Assembly: GCF_000426925.1 (NCBI RefSeq)
Contig: NZ_KE384666.1
Span: 40,586-97,847, forward strand
Source: Dolichospermum circinale AWQC310F
Lineage (GTDB): Bacteria > Cyanobacteriota > Cyanobacteriia > Cyanobacteriales > Nostocaceae
DNA: 57,262 nucleotides
Direction of reading: 5' to 3'
Under the pieces are notes generated by a model. That model saw only the letters and a list, made by a program, of their open reading frames with translations, made no database searches and was not told the origin of the DNA. Positions 1 through 9,093 of this stretch are shown here, in pieces (within the stretch, counting starts at the first letter, position 1; each line of letters opens with the position of its first letter). A program made the translations under genes and the position numbers.

Positions 1-136
1 TCATCTTGTATTTCTACCATTGACGTTGACATTTATTAGCTCCATGATTTCCTGTAAATCAATTAAAAATTAAAACCTGGAAATTGATTTTTTCTGCTAA
101 AATTTCTAACCACCTGTCTTGGAGAACATTAAGCAA

Positions 137-976
137 ATGATACCTATACGGAAAACTCTCTCAACATCTGATATTCAACTTTCTTACCTAGAATGGAATC
201 AAGGTCAAGAACCATTAATATTGTTACATGGTATGGCTGATCATGCTTTAGTTTGGTCAAGTTTGGGAGACTATTTAAAATCAGATTACCATATAATAGC
301 GCCAGATATGCGTGGTCATGGTGAAAGCAGCAAGCCAGAAAAAGATTACAGTTTTAAAAGTGCAATTTCCGATTTAGAGGCATTAATGGATAAAATGAGG
401 TGGTCTGCGGCTCATATTGTCAGCCATTCCTGGACAGGAAAATTAGCCGCCATTTGGGCTAGAGAAAACCCAACCAGATTAAAAAGTATCACATTAGTAG
501 ACCCGATTTTTATCTGGAAAATGCCCAGTTTTCTGAAAATCATATTTCCCCTTTTATACCGTGTTTTACCTTTCCTCAAAAGCATGGGACCCTTTACCAG
601 TTACGAAGCAGCCGAACAAACAATTAAACAACTCAGTCAATATCAAAATTGGAGTTCTTTGCAACAGCAAGTTTTTCAAGCTGCAATTGCACAAAAACCC
701 GACGGTACTTGGGGTAGTAAATTCACTATAGCAGCCCGTGATGGCATTTTTGATGCAGTCATGGAAGTACCAGGTTTTATTCACCCAGTTGACACACCTG
801 CTCTCTTTATACAACCAGAAAAAGGTGTCAACCGCCAAAATTGGCAAATTCAACCTTACAAAACCAACCTCAAAAATTTGCTTATTCGTCAAGTCCCCGG
901 AAATCATTGGCCATTCTTAACTAACCCAACAGAATTTAATCAAATAGTTGCCAGTTTTTTAGCAGCACAAAAATGA
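137..976 (+). CDS. alpha/beta fold hydrolase
   Basis: Soluble alpha/beta hydrolase of about 280 residues. Near the N-terminus it has an HGMAD oxyanion-type motif, followed by DMRGHGES, and a late histidine in PGNHWPF near the C-terminus that suits the catalytic triad. The usual nucleophile elbow G-x-S-x-G appears as SHSWTG: the serine is present but the first glycine is replaced by His. The family includes esterases, haloperoxidase-like enzymes and C-C hydrolases, and the substrate cannot be told here. A TTG at 119 would add six residues. I prefer the ATG at 137, with a weak GGAG upstream. It is followed by a heptad-repeat spacer and then a kinase gene on the same strand, with no sign of functional coupling. 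Confidence 0.85.
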   Translation: MIPIRKTLSTSDIQLSYLEWNQGQEPLILLHGMADHALVWSSLGDYLKSDYHIIAPDMRGHGESSKPEKDYSFKSAISDLEALMDKMRWSAAHIVSHSWTGKLAAIWARENPTRLKSITLVDPIFIWKMPSFLKIIFPLLYRVLPFLKSMGPFTSYEAAEQTIKQLSQYQNWSSLQQQVFQAAIAQKPDGTWGSKFTIAARDGIFDAVMEVPGFIHPVDTPALFIQPEKGVNRQNWQIQPYKTNLKNLLIRQVPGNHWPFLTNPTEFNQIVASFLAAQK

Positions 977-994
977 GATTATTACAAATAATTC

Positions 995-1049
995 GCAATT
1001 ACCCATTACCCATTACCAATTACCCATTACCTATTCCCTATTCCCCATT
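995..1049. repeat. STRR-type heptanucleotide repeat (ACCCATT variants)
   Basis: The gap between the hydrolase and the kinase is mostly degenerate seven-base units (TTACCCA, TTACCAA, TATTCCC). Similar units recur at about 9640-9667. Such short tandem repeats are typical of filamentous cyanobacterial spacers. Confidence 0.75.
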
Positions 1050-2753
1050 ATGAGTCTTTGTATTAATCCAGTTTGTTCTCAACCCAACCACCCAGATAAT
1101 GACGAAAACCGCTTTTGTCAAAGTTGTGGTTCTCAATTAGAATTAATCGGACGTTATCGAGTTTTACGTTTATTAAGTGACAAAACTGGATTTGGTAAAA
1201 TTTACGAAGCTTATCAACAAGATAGTCCAAAAATTCTCAAAGTCCTCAAACAAGAATTAACTAATGATCCTAAAGTAGTTTCACTATTTCAACAAGAATT
1301 TAATGTGTTAAAACAATTAAATCATCCTGGTATTCCCGCAGCAGAAGATTACTTTCCCTATCAAACCAGAAATAATTTTATACTGCATTGTCTGATTATG
1401 GAAAAAATTGAAGGACCTAATTTAGAACAGTGGTTAAAGCAACAACAAAACCGCCCCATTTCTCAAGTTCAAGCCATAGCCTGGTTAAAACAATTATTAG
1501 AAATAATAGCTTTAGTTCATAATCAACAATATCTCCATAGAGATATTAAACCATCAAATATCATGATTCGTCCTGATGGACAATTAGTATTAATTGACTT
1601 TGGTACAGCTAGAGAAATTACTAAAACCTATTTAGCTGGTGGGGGAATGACAGCAATTTCATCATCAGGTTATAGCCCTCTAGAACAAATGCGTGGACAA
1701 GCCATACCCCAATCAGATTTTTTTGCATTAGGACGGACATTTGTATTTTTATTAACGGGATATCAACCCGGAGAATTATATGATCATAACTTGGATATTT
1801 TCAAATGGCGACATCATGCAAATCACGTTTCTCCATTATTATTAGATTTGATTGATTGGTTAATGTCTACCCAAGTAAATCAACGCCCTAGCAATACTCA
1901 AGAAATTTATAAAAGATTATCAGAAATTGAATACCAACTCCCAGAAAATACATCTGCAACCGTAAATATTAGCGGAACAGAAAAAACAGCCATAGTTAAT
2001 CAAACAACTACTAATAATGCTGTTATTCCCCCACAAACACAACCGGAAAAATTACCATTATTGTCCTGGTTTGCAGCTTTAATAGTTTCCTTATTACTAC
2101 TGTGGTGGGTAGCATTAGGATTTAGAGACAATAAATTTGTAGCCTTACCTGCTGACTATGGACAAGCACCAGTTAAAAAAGGCAAAGTTGATTATTTTCC
2201 CTATGAAGCAGGGAAAGATAGTCAAGGCAGAGTTGCAGAGTTTAATATTGCAGTTTTATCAGTAGAATATAAATGGCAATTAGGCAGCACCTACCAAATT
2301 AAATATAATAATCAAACTATAACAATTGATTCCTTAAAATCTAATTTAGAACAAGAAGGAATCCAGAAAATTATGGAAAATCCCAGCGAGATTATTTCCG
2401 TGGGAACAGCCTCTTGTGAAGGTAATATTACCACCGAACAAAGTCGCGCTTTAGAACGTTCTCAACAAATTCAATTATTAGTAAAAAAGATATTTAGTAA
2501 TACACCCAGTGTTAAAGGTTATCGCTTATTAAATTTGGGACAATTTCAGAGAAAAGACTGTCAAGCTAACCAAGACTCAACAGACTATCAACGCAGTATT
2601 ATTATTATTGGAGTGAAAAAACAAGCCGCAGATGTAATATTAGATGAAGCTTTAAGAGATAGATTAGAGAAAAAACCATTTGCTGATTTTAAATTAGATG
2701 ATTATTCTCTAGGTTCACCAGATAAATTTAAAACCATATCCAGTAATTTATAA
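1050..2753 (+). CDS. membrane-anchored Ser/Thr protein kinase with N-terminal zinc ribbon
   Basis: Hanks-type kinase of 567 residues. The N-terminus has four cysteines (4, 9, 23, 26) spaced like a zinc ribbon. The kinase domain spans about 34-295, with a degenerate glycine loop (TGFGK), a probable ATP-binding Lys near 64, HRD at 163-165 and DFG at 183-185. A Thr/Asn-rich linker leads to one transmembrane helix at about 336-358. The C-terminal part (about 360-567) would lie outside the cytoplasm; it contains two cysteines (TASCEG, KDCQAN) and no domain I recognise. It is predicted to sense an envelope signal and phosphorylate cytoplasmic targets. It starts at an ATG directly after a repeat spacer. 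The kinase call is firm; the signal and substrate are unknown. Confidence 0.93.
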   Translation: MSLCINPVCSQPNHPDNDENRFCQSCGSQLELIGRYRVLRLLSDKTGFGKIYEAYQQDSPKILKVLKQELTNDPKVVSLFQQEFNVLKQLNHPGIPAAEDYFPYQTRNNFILHCLIMEKIEGPNLEQWLKQQQNRPISQVQAIAWLKQLLEIIALVHNQQYLHRDIKPSNIMIRPDGQLVLIDFGTAREITKTYLAGGGMTAISSSGYSPLEQMRGQAIPQSDFFALGRTFVFLLTGYQPGELYDHNLDIFKWRHHANHVSPLLLDLIDWLMSTQVNQRPSNTQEIYKRLSEIEYQLPENTSATVNISGTEKTAIVNQTTTNNAVIPPQTQPEKLPLLSWFAALIVSLLLLWWVALGFRDNKFVALPADYGQAPVKKGKVDYFPYEAGKDSQGRVAEFNIAVLSVEYKWQLGSTYQIKYNNQTITIDSLKSNLEQEGIQKIMENPSEIISVGTASCEGNITTEQSRALERSQQIQLLVKKIFSNTPSVKGYRLLNLGQFQRKDCQANQDSTDYQRSIIIIGVKKQAADVILDEALRDRLEKKPFADFKLDDYSLGSPDKFKTISSNL

Positions 2754-2997
2754 GGTAGTTAGCAATGAAAGTCCTATATTCTTTGAGTAAATAGTGAATT
2801 TATGAACCGGATTTTTGCAGTTTTGCACCATAAAATCTGCCTAATGCACCAGTTCCCAATCTTGCATAAGTGCGTTTAACCATCTTATGTATGGAAAAAT
2901 CATCAGTTCAGATTTTACCAGAATTGTAGCTAATTAAACTTAAACATGATTTACTATTTTCTAGAACCTTTGCTAGATATAAGGTGAGGTAAAATTA

Positions 2998-3399
2998 ATG
3001 GCTGATATTGTTGATATTGCAGTTAGTAATGATGCGTTTAAAACTTTAGTGGCGGCTGTGTCTGCTGCTGGGTTAGTAGAAACATTAAAAAGTCCCGGTC
3101 CATTCACCGTGTTTGCACCCACTGATGATGCTTTTGCTAAATTACCCCCCGGCACAATTACAACTTTATTACAAAACCTTCCCCAGTTAGCACGAATTTT
3201 AACCTATCATGTCGTTCCTGGCAAGTTAACAAAGGATGATTTGGCAAAATTGGGTACAGTAACTTCTGTGGAAGGTTCTCCTATTAAAATCAATTGTGAT
3301 CATGGTTTTGAGGTGAAAAATGCCACAGTTTTAGCCGCCGATATTGTTGCAGATAATGGCGTGATTCATGTTATTGATACTGTGATTTTGATGGGTTAA
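2998..3399 (+). CDS. fasciclin (FAS1) domain protein
   Basis: A 133-residue single FAS1 domain. The two conserved blocks are visible: H1 in [16 protein letters not shown] and H2 in [11 protein letters not shown]. The end, [11 protein letters not shown], is also typical. FAS1 domains usually mediate adhesion outside the cell, but no signal peptide is visible here, so this is a cytoplasmic or unconventionally located form, common in cyanobacteria. The gene is preceded by AAGGTGAGG, a plausible ribosome binding site, and followed by a 12-bp hairpin at 3423-3456. It appears monocistronic. Confidence 0.92.
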   Translation: MADIVDIAVSNDAFKTLVAAVSAAGLVETLKSPGPFTVFAPTDDAFAKLPPGTITTLLQNLPQLARILTYHVVPGKLTKDDLAKLGTVTSVEGSPIKINCDHGFEVKNATVLAADIVADNGVIHVIDTVILMG

Positions 3400-3422
3400 T
3401 CCCGCCTTTTCATCAGTAAAAT

Positions 3423-3456
3423 ATAATAGAGACGTTTTATACCGCGTCTCTATTAT
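3423..3456. repeat. inverted repeat ATAATAGAGACG / CGTCTCTATTAT
   Basis: A perfect 12-bp stem (3423-3434 and 3445-3456) with a 10-base loop, 23 bases after the fasciclin stop. The GAGACG/CGTCTC core is shared with the palindrome at 34687-34714, and loosely with that at 4510-4535, so it is probably a dispersed palindromic repeat that may also act as a 3' end structure. Confidence 0.7.
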
Positions 3457-3601
3457 GAATAAATTTAATTGTCAAGGCCAATTCTTTAAAAAAAGTAACA
3501 TAAATGGTGCGATTACTCACTTTTGATATAGTATAATCTTATTAATCTATTATTTACAATAAAACTTAATCATAAGCACCGACAATTATCCCCAAAAATC
3601 A

Positions 3602-3931
3602 ATGTTAGATTTCAACATCTTAGCTGAGTTTTCCCGCAACAACTGTATAGGTATTTGTGCCTTTCTTGTCCCAGCCAATATCCTAACAACCTTATTAACG
3701 ATGATCCTCACGTTCCTAAATCGTCCCCTGGGTCAAGTGTGGATATCTACAGGATTAGCCTGTTTATTTGCCAGTGTCATGGTGCTGCACGTTTATACTT
3801 GGTTTATGATTGGTGTAGTCATGACACCAACTTATATCTTATTGTCCCTAGCAGTTACTTGTTTATTGACCAATCTTTTCCTAATTATCTGGCGCAGAAA
3901 TTCTCTACAATTGTTTTCTCTTGATAAATAA
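3602..3931 (+). CDS. small hydrophobic membrane protein, unknown function
   Basis: A 109-residue protein that I do not recognise. It has about three hydrophobic segments, roughly residues 14-38, 45-63 and 68-93, with the last ending in a basic stretch (IWRRN). This suggests a small inner- or thylakoid-membrane protein. It starts at an ATG and has no near neighbours on the same strand. A shifted-frame reading of the same DNA was judged a shadow because this frame gives the coherent transmembrane pattern. Confidence 0.6.
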   Translation: MLDFNILAEFSRNNCIGICAFLVPANILTTLLTMILTFLNRPLGQVWISTGLACLFASVMVLHVYTWFMIGVVMTPTYILLSLAVTCLLTNLFLIIWRRNSLQLFSLDK

Positions 3932-4073
3932 CCTCAACAAAAGTCAAAATTTCAGTAATACCAAAAACTGGATATTTGGCTTTTTTTATTAACACTCAGA
4001 ATAGTAACTAAAAATATAAATTACTATTCTGACTATTTTTAATAGCTATTAGTTAACAGCTATTTTTTTACTT

Positions 4074-4280
4074 TTACCAATACCCGCGATAAGAACCGCC
4101 GTAAGAACCATGAGAGTAACCGTGAGAGTAATGATAATTGTGATGAGAATAACAACTATAATTACCTCCACCAACAACGGTTTTTACTTCCTCGGTAACT
4201 AGTTCATCAAGAAAACTAGTAGCATCATTAAATAAATCATAACCGACAGGAACTAATGCAGATATTTGGATATTAGCCAT
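4074..4280 (-). CDS. double-glycine leader peptide, putative bacteriocin/RiPP-type precursor
   Basis: A 68-residue precursor-like peptide. Residues 1-38 look like a secretion leader of the cyanobacterial double-glycine type: a hydrophobic start, then DLFNDATSFLDEL, then an acidic stretch ending in VVGGG (Gly 37-39). The remaining 29-30 residues would be the core. It is extraordinarily rich in Tyr (8), His (5), Ser and Gly, with one Cys (43) and a C-terminal Trp. Such leaders are normally cut by a C39 peptidase-ABC transporter during export. No modification enzyme lies beside it; the nearest exporter, at 14-19 kb, has a dead C39 domain. A good AAGGAG site precedes the ATG. The His/Tyr core could instead bind metal. 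Confidence 0.7.
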   Translation of the reverse strand: MANIQISALVPVGYDLFNDATSFLDELVTEEVKTVVGGGNYSCYSHHNYHYSHGYSHGSYGGSYRGYW

Positions 4281-4652
4281 GATAATTACTCCTTGATTTA
4301 ATGAATTGTCTTGACAAAAGACAAATGAGATTAGACTCGCTATGGACTAACCTTATTTCTGATTCTTCCCAAAATAATTGATAAATTCAAGGACTTAACC
4401 TCAATAGATAAGACTTAATTGAACTATTTTTGTCTAGTTATTCATGGTAATTAGCAGTTAAAAAATGTTGGTTAATTGTCAGTTTTTGATACTTACCAGG
4501 AACATATTTTAGAGATGTTTCATGCAACATCTCTACAGAAAATGTCATTTTTATTGTGGATTAGATTGACGGAAAATACCGACTTAATTAAGTTTATTTT
4601 GTCTAAAGTATATGAGATAGACAACATATCTAGACCCAATATTCAAATCTCT
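4281..4652. other. intergenic region upstream of the leader peptide
   Basis: About 370 bases between the divergently placed peptide gene and the 3' end of murF. It holds the peptide's ribosome binding site and presumably its promoter, plus the palindrome at 4510-4535. I see no credible gene: a short frame at 4476-4676 runs through the palindrome and into murF. Confidence 0.6.
4510..4535. repeat. palindromic repeat TAGAGATGTT / AACATCTCTA
   Basis: A perfect 10-bp stem around the loop TCATGC. It resembles the longer palindrome at 34687-34714 (GTAGAGACGTTCC and its complement) and is probably a diverged copy of the same dispersed family. Confidence 0.65.
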
Positions 4653-6008
4653 TTAATTGGTAAATTCTGCCCGTAATTGATTAACAACTCGATCTAATCC
4701 CACAGAATGGGCGGCTTTGAATAATAAGCAATCTCCTGTTTGCATAAATGTTTTTAATCTTGTTACCAAATCAGCATGGGTACTAAAACATTCACAAGAT
4801 ATATTATCGGCACTATTAGCAATAATTTCCGCATCTTGACCATCAACTAATACTAATAACCCATCAAGATGCAAATTTTTGACCATTTCTCCGACTTTTT
4901 GATGTAGTTCTGCGGATCTTTCTCCTAATTCTTTCATTGCCCCTAAAACCGCAATTTTCCGCTTTCCTGGTGTGTCTGCTAACAACTGCAAAGCCGCTAA
5001 CATGGCTTCTGGGGCGGCATTATAGGTTTCATCTAAAATTACGATATCATGAGGTAAAGTGAAGCGTTGACTTCTACCTGTGGGCATATTTACCATGATA
5101 CCAGATTTTAATAATTGCCAATCAATTTCTAATACCTGAGCTACGGCTAAAGCTGCTAAAAAATTACTAGCATTATGACGACCAGGTAAAGGCAAAGGTA
5201 GACGCATTCCAGCAACTTCTACGGTTTCATTATTAATTAGTTTTCCTTGAATATCCCCACCAGAAAAGCCATAACTGATAACTTTCCCCTGCCAAAATTT
5301 CGCGGACATTTCCATTAATAATGGATTATCATAATTAAGAATGGCGGTACTATGATCTGGCATTGTCGCTAATAATTCACATTTAGCTTCAGCAATTGCC
5401 GCTTCTGAACCAAGTAATTCAATATGGGCTGTTCCCACATTAGTAATTACCCCAATTGTTGGTTTAGTAATTTCTGTGAGTTCGGCAATTTGTCCCTTGC
5501 CCCGCATAGCCATTTCTATGACTGCAAAATCATCTTCTTTCGTCAACTCTAAAAGAGTTTTGGGAACACCTATTTCATTATTAAAATTCCCATAGGTTTT
5601 ATGGACTTTTCCTTTTGTAGCCAAAACTGCGGAAATTAGTTCTTTAGTGGTGGTTTTACCTACTGACCCTGTGATGCCAATTACAGGAATAGAAAAACTT
5701 TCTCGCCACCATTGAGCAATTTGCTGGTATGCTTTTAAAGTATCTTTAACCCGCAAAATCGGAAAACCCGGATTGTCATAAGCATAATCAACTATAGCCA
5801 ATATAGCCCCTTTAGCGATCGCTGTGGGTACAAAATCATGTCCGTCAAACTTTTCCCCTCGCAAAGCCAAAAAGACCTCACCCGGTTGCAAAATCCGGGT
5901 ATCTGTTTGTATCCCAATAGCCAACTGAGCTAAACTAGATACAGATACATTCACAGGTTCAGCTATAAGAACTTCAACCAGTTGAGAGATAGTGGTAGAG
6001 ACTGACAT
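4653..6008 (-). CDS. murF: UDP-N-acetylmuramoyl-tripeptide--D-alanyl-D-alanine ligase
   Basis: Adds D-Ala-D-Ala to UDP-MurNAc-tripeptide, the last cytoplasmic step of peptidoglycan precursor synthesis. The 451-residue protein has the Mur ligase layout: an N-terminal substrate domain, the ATP-binding loop GITGSVGKTTT at about 111-121, the central-domain motifs NFNNEIGVP and EMAMRGKGQI, and a C-terminal domain with LDETYNAAPEAM. Length is normal. MraY, which uses the product, lies at 43 kb in this window but not in the same operon. Two HIP1-like bases and normal composition give no sign of transfer. Confidence 0.97.
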   Translation of the reverse strand: MSVSTTISQLVEVLIAEPVNVSVSSLAQLAIGIQTDTRILQPGEVFLALRGEKFDGHDFVPTAIAKGAILAIVDYAYDNPGFPILRVKDTLKAYQQIAQWWRESFSIPVIGITGSVGKTTTKELISAVLATKGKVHKTYGNFNNEIGVPKTLLELTKEDDFAVIEMAMRGKGQIAELTEITKPTIGVITNVGTAHIELLGSEAAIAEAKCELLATMPDHSTAILNYDNPLLMEMSAKFWQGKVISYGFSGGDIQGKLINNETVEVAGMRLPLPLPGRHNASNFLAALAVAQVLEIDWQLLKSGIMVNMPTGRSQRFTLPHDIVILDETYNAAPEAMLAALQLLADTPGKRKIAVLGAMKELGERSAELHQKVGEMVKNLHLDGLLVLVDGQDAEIIANSADNISCECFSTHADLVTRLKTFMQTGDCLLFKAAHSVGLDRVVNQLRAEFTN

Positions 6009-6192
6009 ACTGATAAACGATAAGGTATTTTAAAGGTAATAACCTTATCATTTTTTGTGTCACGTTGTCATTGAAGATTTATTTTTGTAATTACTACTAC
6101 TTATAGCACAATAGCTTAATCCTTCAGTGATTGCCTCTTCTCTAAATCAAAACCAATACAAAAAAGCGATCATCTGTCGTCTAGATAGAGTC

Positions 6193-6876
6193 TCATGAAA
6201 AACATTTTATAAAATCTGCGTGTTCAACAGACTGTAAACCAGTTTGTAAAACATTCAATACAACTTGCATATTACCTGTTAATAATTCATTTACCGCTAA
6301 CCATAAACCTGGAAATACCCGACTTTGTAAAACTCCTTCTTCATTAGGTGCTAATTCTAAATATTCACCTTCTTGTAAGGAAAACCAACTTAATTTTTCG
6401 TCCAAAACTTGCCAAACAATATATTCTCTCACACCATTGCGACGATAAGCCTGTTTTTTGCCATGGAGGTCAATAGCCACACTACTAGCAGCAATTTCTA
6501 CAACTAATTCCGGTGGACCCTCAATATAATCATCCTCACTGATGCGAGTTTGACCTCCTGCTTCTGGTATAATAATCAAAACTGCATCAGGTTGAGGTTC
6601 ATTATCTAAATCTAGCCGGACTGTGGGTTCAACTCCTAAAGCCACACCAGGGGTCATGGCTTCATAATTACCAAGCCATGTTAGGATGCGACCATGAGGT
6701 TGTCCATGACTTCTAAAACGCAGAGCAGCAGGCATAATATAAACTATTCCTTCGATTAATTCAGCTTTTTTCGGTTTAGATGCGGCATTATATCGCCGTT
6801 CAAATTCATAACGGGTGAGTTTGTCCCCGTTTGTCAAAGGAGGAATTATCGAAGCTGGGAGGGGTATTTTTACCAT
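6193..6876 (-). CDS. Uma2 family (DUF820) putative endonuclease
   Basis: A 227-residue member of the Uma2/DUF820 family, which has a PD-(D/E)XK nuclease fold and is hugely expanded in cyanobacteria. The usual signs are present: an N-terminal LTRYEFERR segment, KKAELIEGIVYIM, a central GVEPTVRLDLDNEPQPDAVLII carrying the fold's acidic residues, then PPELVVEIAASSV and the lysine-containing KKQAYRRNGVREYIVWQV. The biological role of the family is unclear, with links to mobile elements proposed. It stands alone, convergent to nothing, and divergent from the methyltransferase at 6974. Confidence 0.9.
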   Translation of the reverse strand: MVKIPLPASIIPPLTNGDKLTRYEFERRYNAASKPKKAELIEGIVYIMPAALRFRSHGQPHGRILTWLGNYEAMTPGVALGVEPTVRLDLDNEPQPDAVLIIIPEAGGQTRISEDDYIEGPPELVVEIAASSVAIDLHGKKQAYRRNGVREYIVWQVLDEKLSWFSLQEGEYLELAPNEEGVLQSRVFPGLWLAVNELLTGNMQVVLNVLQTGLQSVEHADFIKCFS

Positions 6877-6973
6877 AATTTTCTTAATGAGTAATGAAGC
6901 CCTGAACGAATTATAACAAATTATTCAAATTTTTCATAATTTCTGGACATTTTACTTTCTATAAATTGATAAT

Positions 6974-9076
6974 ATGACAACTTTCCTCACAGATTCTCTA
7001 GATATAAATAGATTTCATTTTTCTTCAAGATTGAACTTAAAACAAAGAAGTGAATTAGGTCAGTTTCTAACTCCTGCACCGATTGCGAGATTTATGGCAG
7101 GACAATTTAACAATTTATCTGGTAATATTAGTTTGCTAGATCCTGGTGCTGGTGTTGGGTCTTTAACTGCTGCTTTTGTAGAGCGATTATTAATAAATGC
7201 TGATCAAATTGAGAGTTGTTTAATTACAACCTATGAAGTAGAAGAAACCTTTTTACCCTGTTTAGAACAATGTCTTATAGAATGTTGTAATACTTTAAAG
7301 AACAAGGGAATAAAAGCAGATTATTCTTTGCGAAATCAAAGTTTTATCGAGAGTATTGGTAAAACCAGTTTACCGCTTTTTACTAAAAATTACCACAATT
7401 TTACCCATGCAATTCTAAATCCACCTTATAAGAAAATAAGTAGTAAATCAACTGAGAAAAAAATACTATCAAAGCTGGGAATTGAAACGGTAAATTTATA
7501 TAGTGCATTTGTTTGGCTGTCCATGTTACAACTTGCTGAAAATGGCGAAATAGTTGCAATTACTCCCAGAAGCTTTTGTAATGGTAGTTATTTCCGGCCT
7601 TTTCGCAAAGCTTTTCTAGAAAAAATGGCATTTCAAAATATTCATATATTTGCAAGTCGCTCCTTAGCTTTTGCAGAAGATAATGTTTTACAAGAAAATA
7701 TTATTTTTCATGCTGCTAAAACAGAAGTTAAACCTAAATGTATAGAAATAAGTATTAATTCAGAACAAGAATTAGATAATTTTTCAGAAATCAGACTTGT
7801 TCCATATAACCAAGTTATTGAAACAAATGATCCTGAGATGTTTATTCATATTCTTACCAACTCTCTGGAAGATGCTGTAAAAGTGCAAATAGATAAATTT
7901 TCATCTACATTAGATCAACTTGGTTTAGAAATTTCAACTGGTCCAGTTGTAGATTTTCGTCTTAAATCATCTTTAAGAAATTCCTTAGATGATCAAACCG
8001 TTCCCTTAATTTACCCAGAATCTATAAAACCAGGAAAAATTTTATTTCCTCCCACAAAACCGAAAAAATCAATTGCTATTGAAAATAATCAACAAACACA
8101 AAAATGGTTAATTAAACCAGGATGGTATGTTTTAATCAAGCGATTTTCTGCTAAGGAAGAAAAACGTCGTATTGTTGCTGCTGTCTGTTCTCCTATAAAT
8201 TCACCCGCGCTGGGTATAGAAAATCATCTTAGCTACTACCATGCTAAGGGAAAGGGAATGAATCCTGACCTAGCAAGAGGTTTAACAGCATTTCTCAATT
8301 CAACTTTATTTGATAACTATTTTCGGCTGTTTAGTGGTAATACACAAGTCAATGCAACAGATTTGCGTAAAATTAGATATCCCTCTCCAGAGGATTTGAT
8401 GCAACTGGGAAGCCAAATTGATGAATTTGTATTTGACCAGGAAAAACTTGATACACTTGTTCACAAAACTCTGTCAATTATGAGTGAAGCAATAAACGCA
8501 ATTCAAGCTAGTAAACGTATTCAAGAAGCACTAACTATTCTGAAAGAAATGTCTGCACCAAAAGAACAGCAGAATGAAAGATCCGCACTGTGCTTACTTG
8601 CATTAGCAGATATTCGACCGGAAACTTTTTGGAATCAAGCAACAACTCCCAAACGCAGAATTACTGAAATGATGGATTGGTTTCGTGATTATTATGGAAA
8701 ACAATACGCAGCAAATACACGAGAAACTGTGAGAAGACAAACAATGCACCAGTTTGTACAAATGGGTTTAGTTGTGGAAAATCCAGATCAACCAAACCGA
8801 CCAATTAATAGCCCTAAATGGTGTTATCAACTTCAACAACAAGCACTTTTGTTGATACAATCATACAACTCTGACCAGTGGGAAGAATCTCGTCGTAATT
8901 ATGCTATTTCTGTCAAGAATTTATTACAGGATAGAACTCGAAATATCCCCACAATTCCCGTTAGTTTACTCAATGGACAAGCAATTTACAGCACTTCCCG
9001 ATGTTATGAGGTACAAGAACCCCACCCCCAACCCCCTCCCCGCAAGCGAGGAGGGGGCTTAAGATGTACCTCATAA
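6974..9076 (+). CDS. DNA adenine methyltransferase fused to PstI/BsuBI-type endonuclease, truncated by insertion
   Basis: The N-terminal 490 or so residues form an N6-adenine DNA methyltransferase: a QFLTP start, SAM-binding motif I LDPGAGVGS (about 55-63), catalytic NPPY at 149-152 and a target-recognition region. From about residue 505 the sequence becomes the N-terminal helical domain of the BsuBI/PstI endonuclease family (KEQQNERSALCLLALADIRP, NTRETVRRQTMHQFVQ, NSPKWCYQL). The natural gene was therefore a methylase-endonuclease fusion. At residue 671 the frame enters a 105-base insertion and ends at a TAA inside it. The catalytic half follows in the same frame (9077-9550). The methylase should still work; the endonuclease should not. 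The expected target is CTGCAG by homology, which is inference. Confidence 0.9.
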   Translation: MTTFLTDSLDINRFHFSSRLNLKQRSELGQFLTPAPIARFMAGQFNNLSGNISLLDPGAGVGSLTAAFVERLLINADQIESCLITTYEVEETFLPCLEQCLIECCNTLKNKGIKADYSLRNQSFIESIGKTSLPLFTKNYHNFTHAILNPPYKKISSKSTEKKILSKLGIETVNLYSAFVWLSMLQLAENGEIVAITPRSFCNGSYFRPFRKAFLEKMAFQNIHIFASRSLAFAEDNVLQENIIFHAAKTEVKPKCIEISINSEQELDNFSEIRLVPYNQVIETNDPEMFIHILTNSLEDAVKVQIDKFSSTLDQLGLEISTGPVVDFRLKSSLRNSLDDQTVPLIYPESIKPGKILFPPTKPKKSIAIENNQQTQKWLIKPGWYVLIKRFSAKEEKRRIVAAVCSPINSPALGIENHLSYYHAKGKGMNPDLARGLTAFLNSTLFDNYFRLFSGNTQVNATDLRKIRYPSPEDLMQLGSQIDEFVFDQEKLDTLVHKTLSIMSEAINAIQASKRIQEALTILKEMSAPKEQQNERSALCLLALADIRPETFWNQATTPKRRITEMMDWFRDYYGKQYAANTRETVRRQTMHQFVQMGLVVENPDQPNRPINSPKWCYQLQQQALLLIQSYNSDQWEESRRNYAISVKNLLQDRTRNIPTIPVSLLNGQAIYSTSRCYEVQEPHPQPPPRKRGGGLRCTS

Positions 9077-9093
9077 GAGCGGAAACCCCTGTA
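8987..9093. mobile_element. 103-bp MITE with TA target duplication, inserted in restriction gene
   Basis: The element runs 8989-9091 between two TA dinucleotides. Its ends form a 28-base inverted repeat, including TA, with about 22 matches. That includes a perfect 11-base arm TTATGAGGTAC (9004-9014) against GTACCTCATAA (9066-9076). Inside lies a GC-rich hairpin, CCCCCTCCCCGC / GCGAGGAGGGGG-like. Removing 105 bases (element plus one TA) rejoins the host frame exactly to read QAIYLSAGGQ, the expected family sequence. A TA duplication points to mobilisation by an IS630/Tc1-mariner-type transposase; none is encoded in the window. Confidence 0.85.

Noticed and set aside
4476-4676. 66-codon open frame between the leader peptide and murF
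   Set aside because: It runs through a dispersed palindrome and into the 3' end of murF and has no recognisable protein features.
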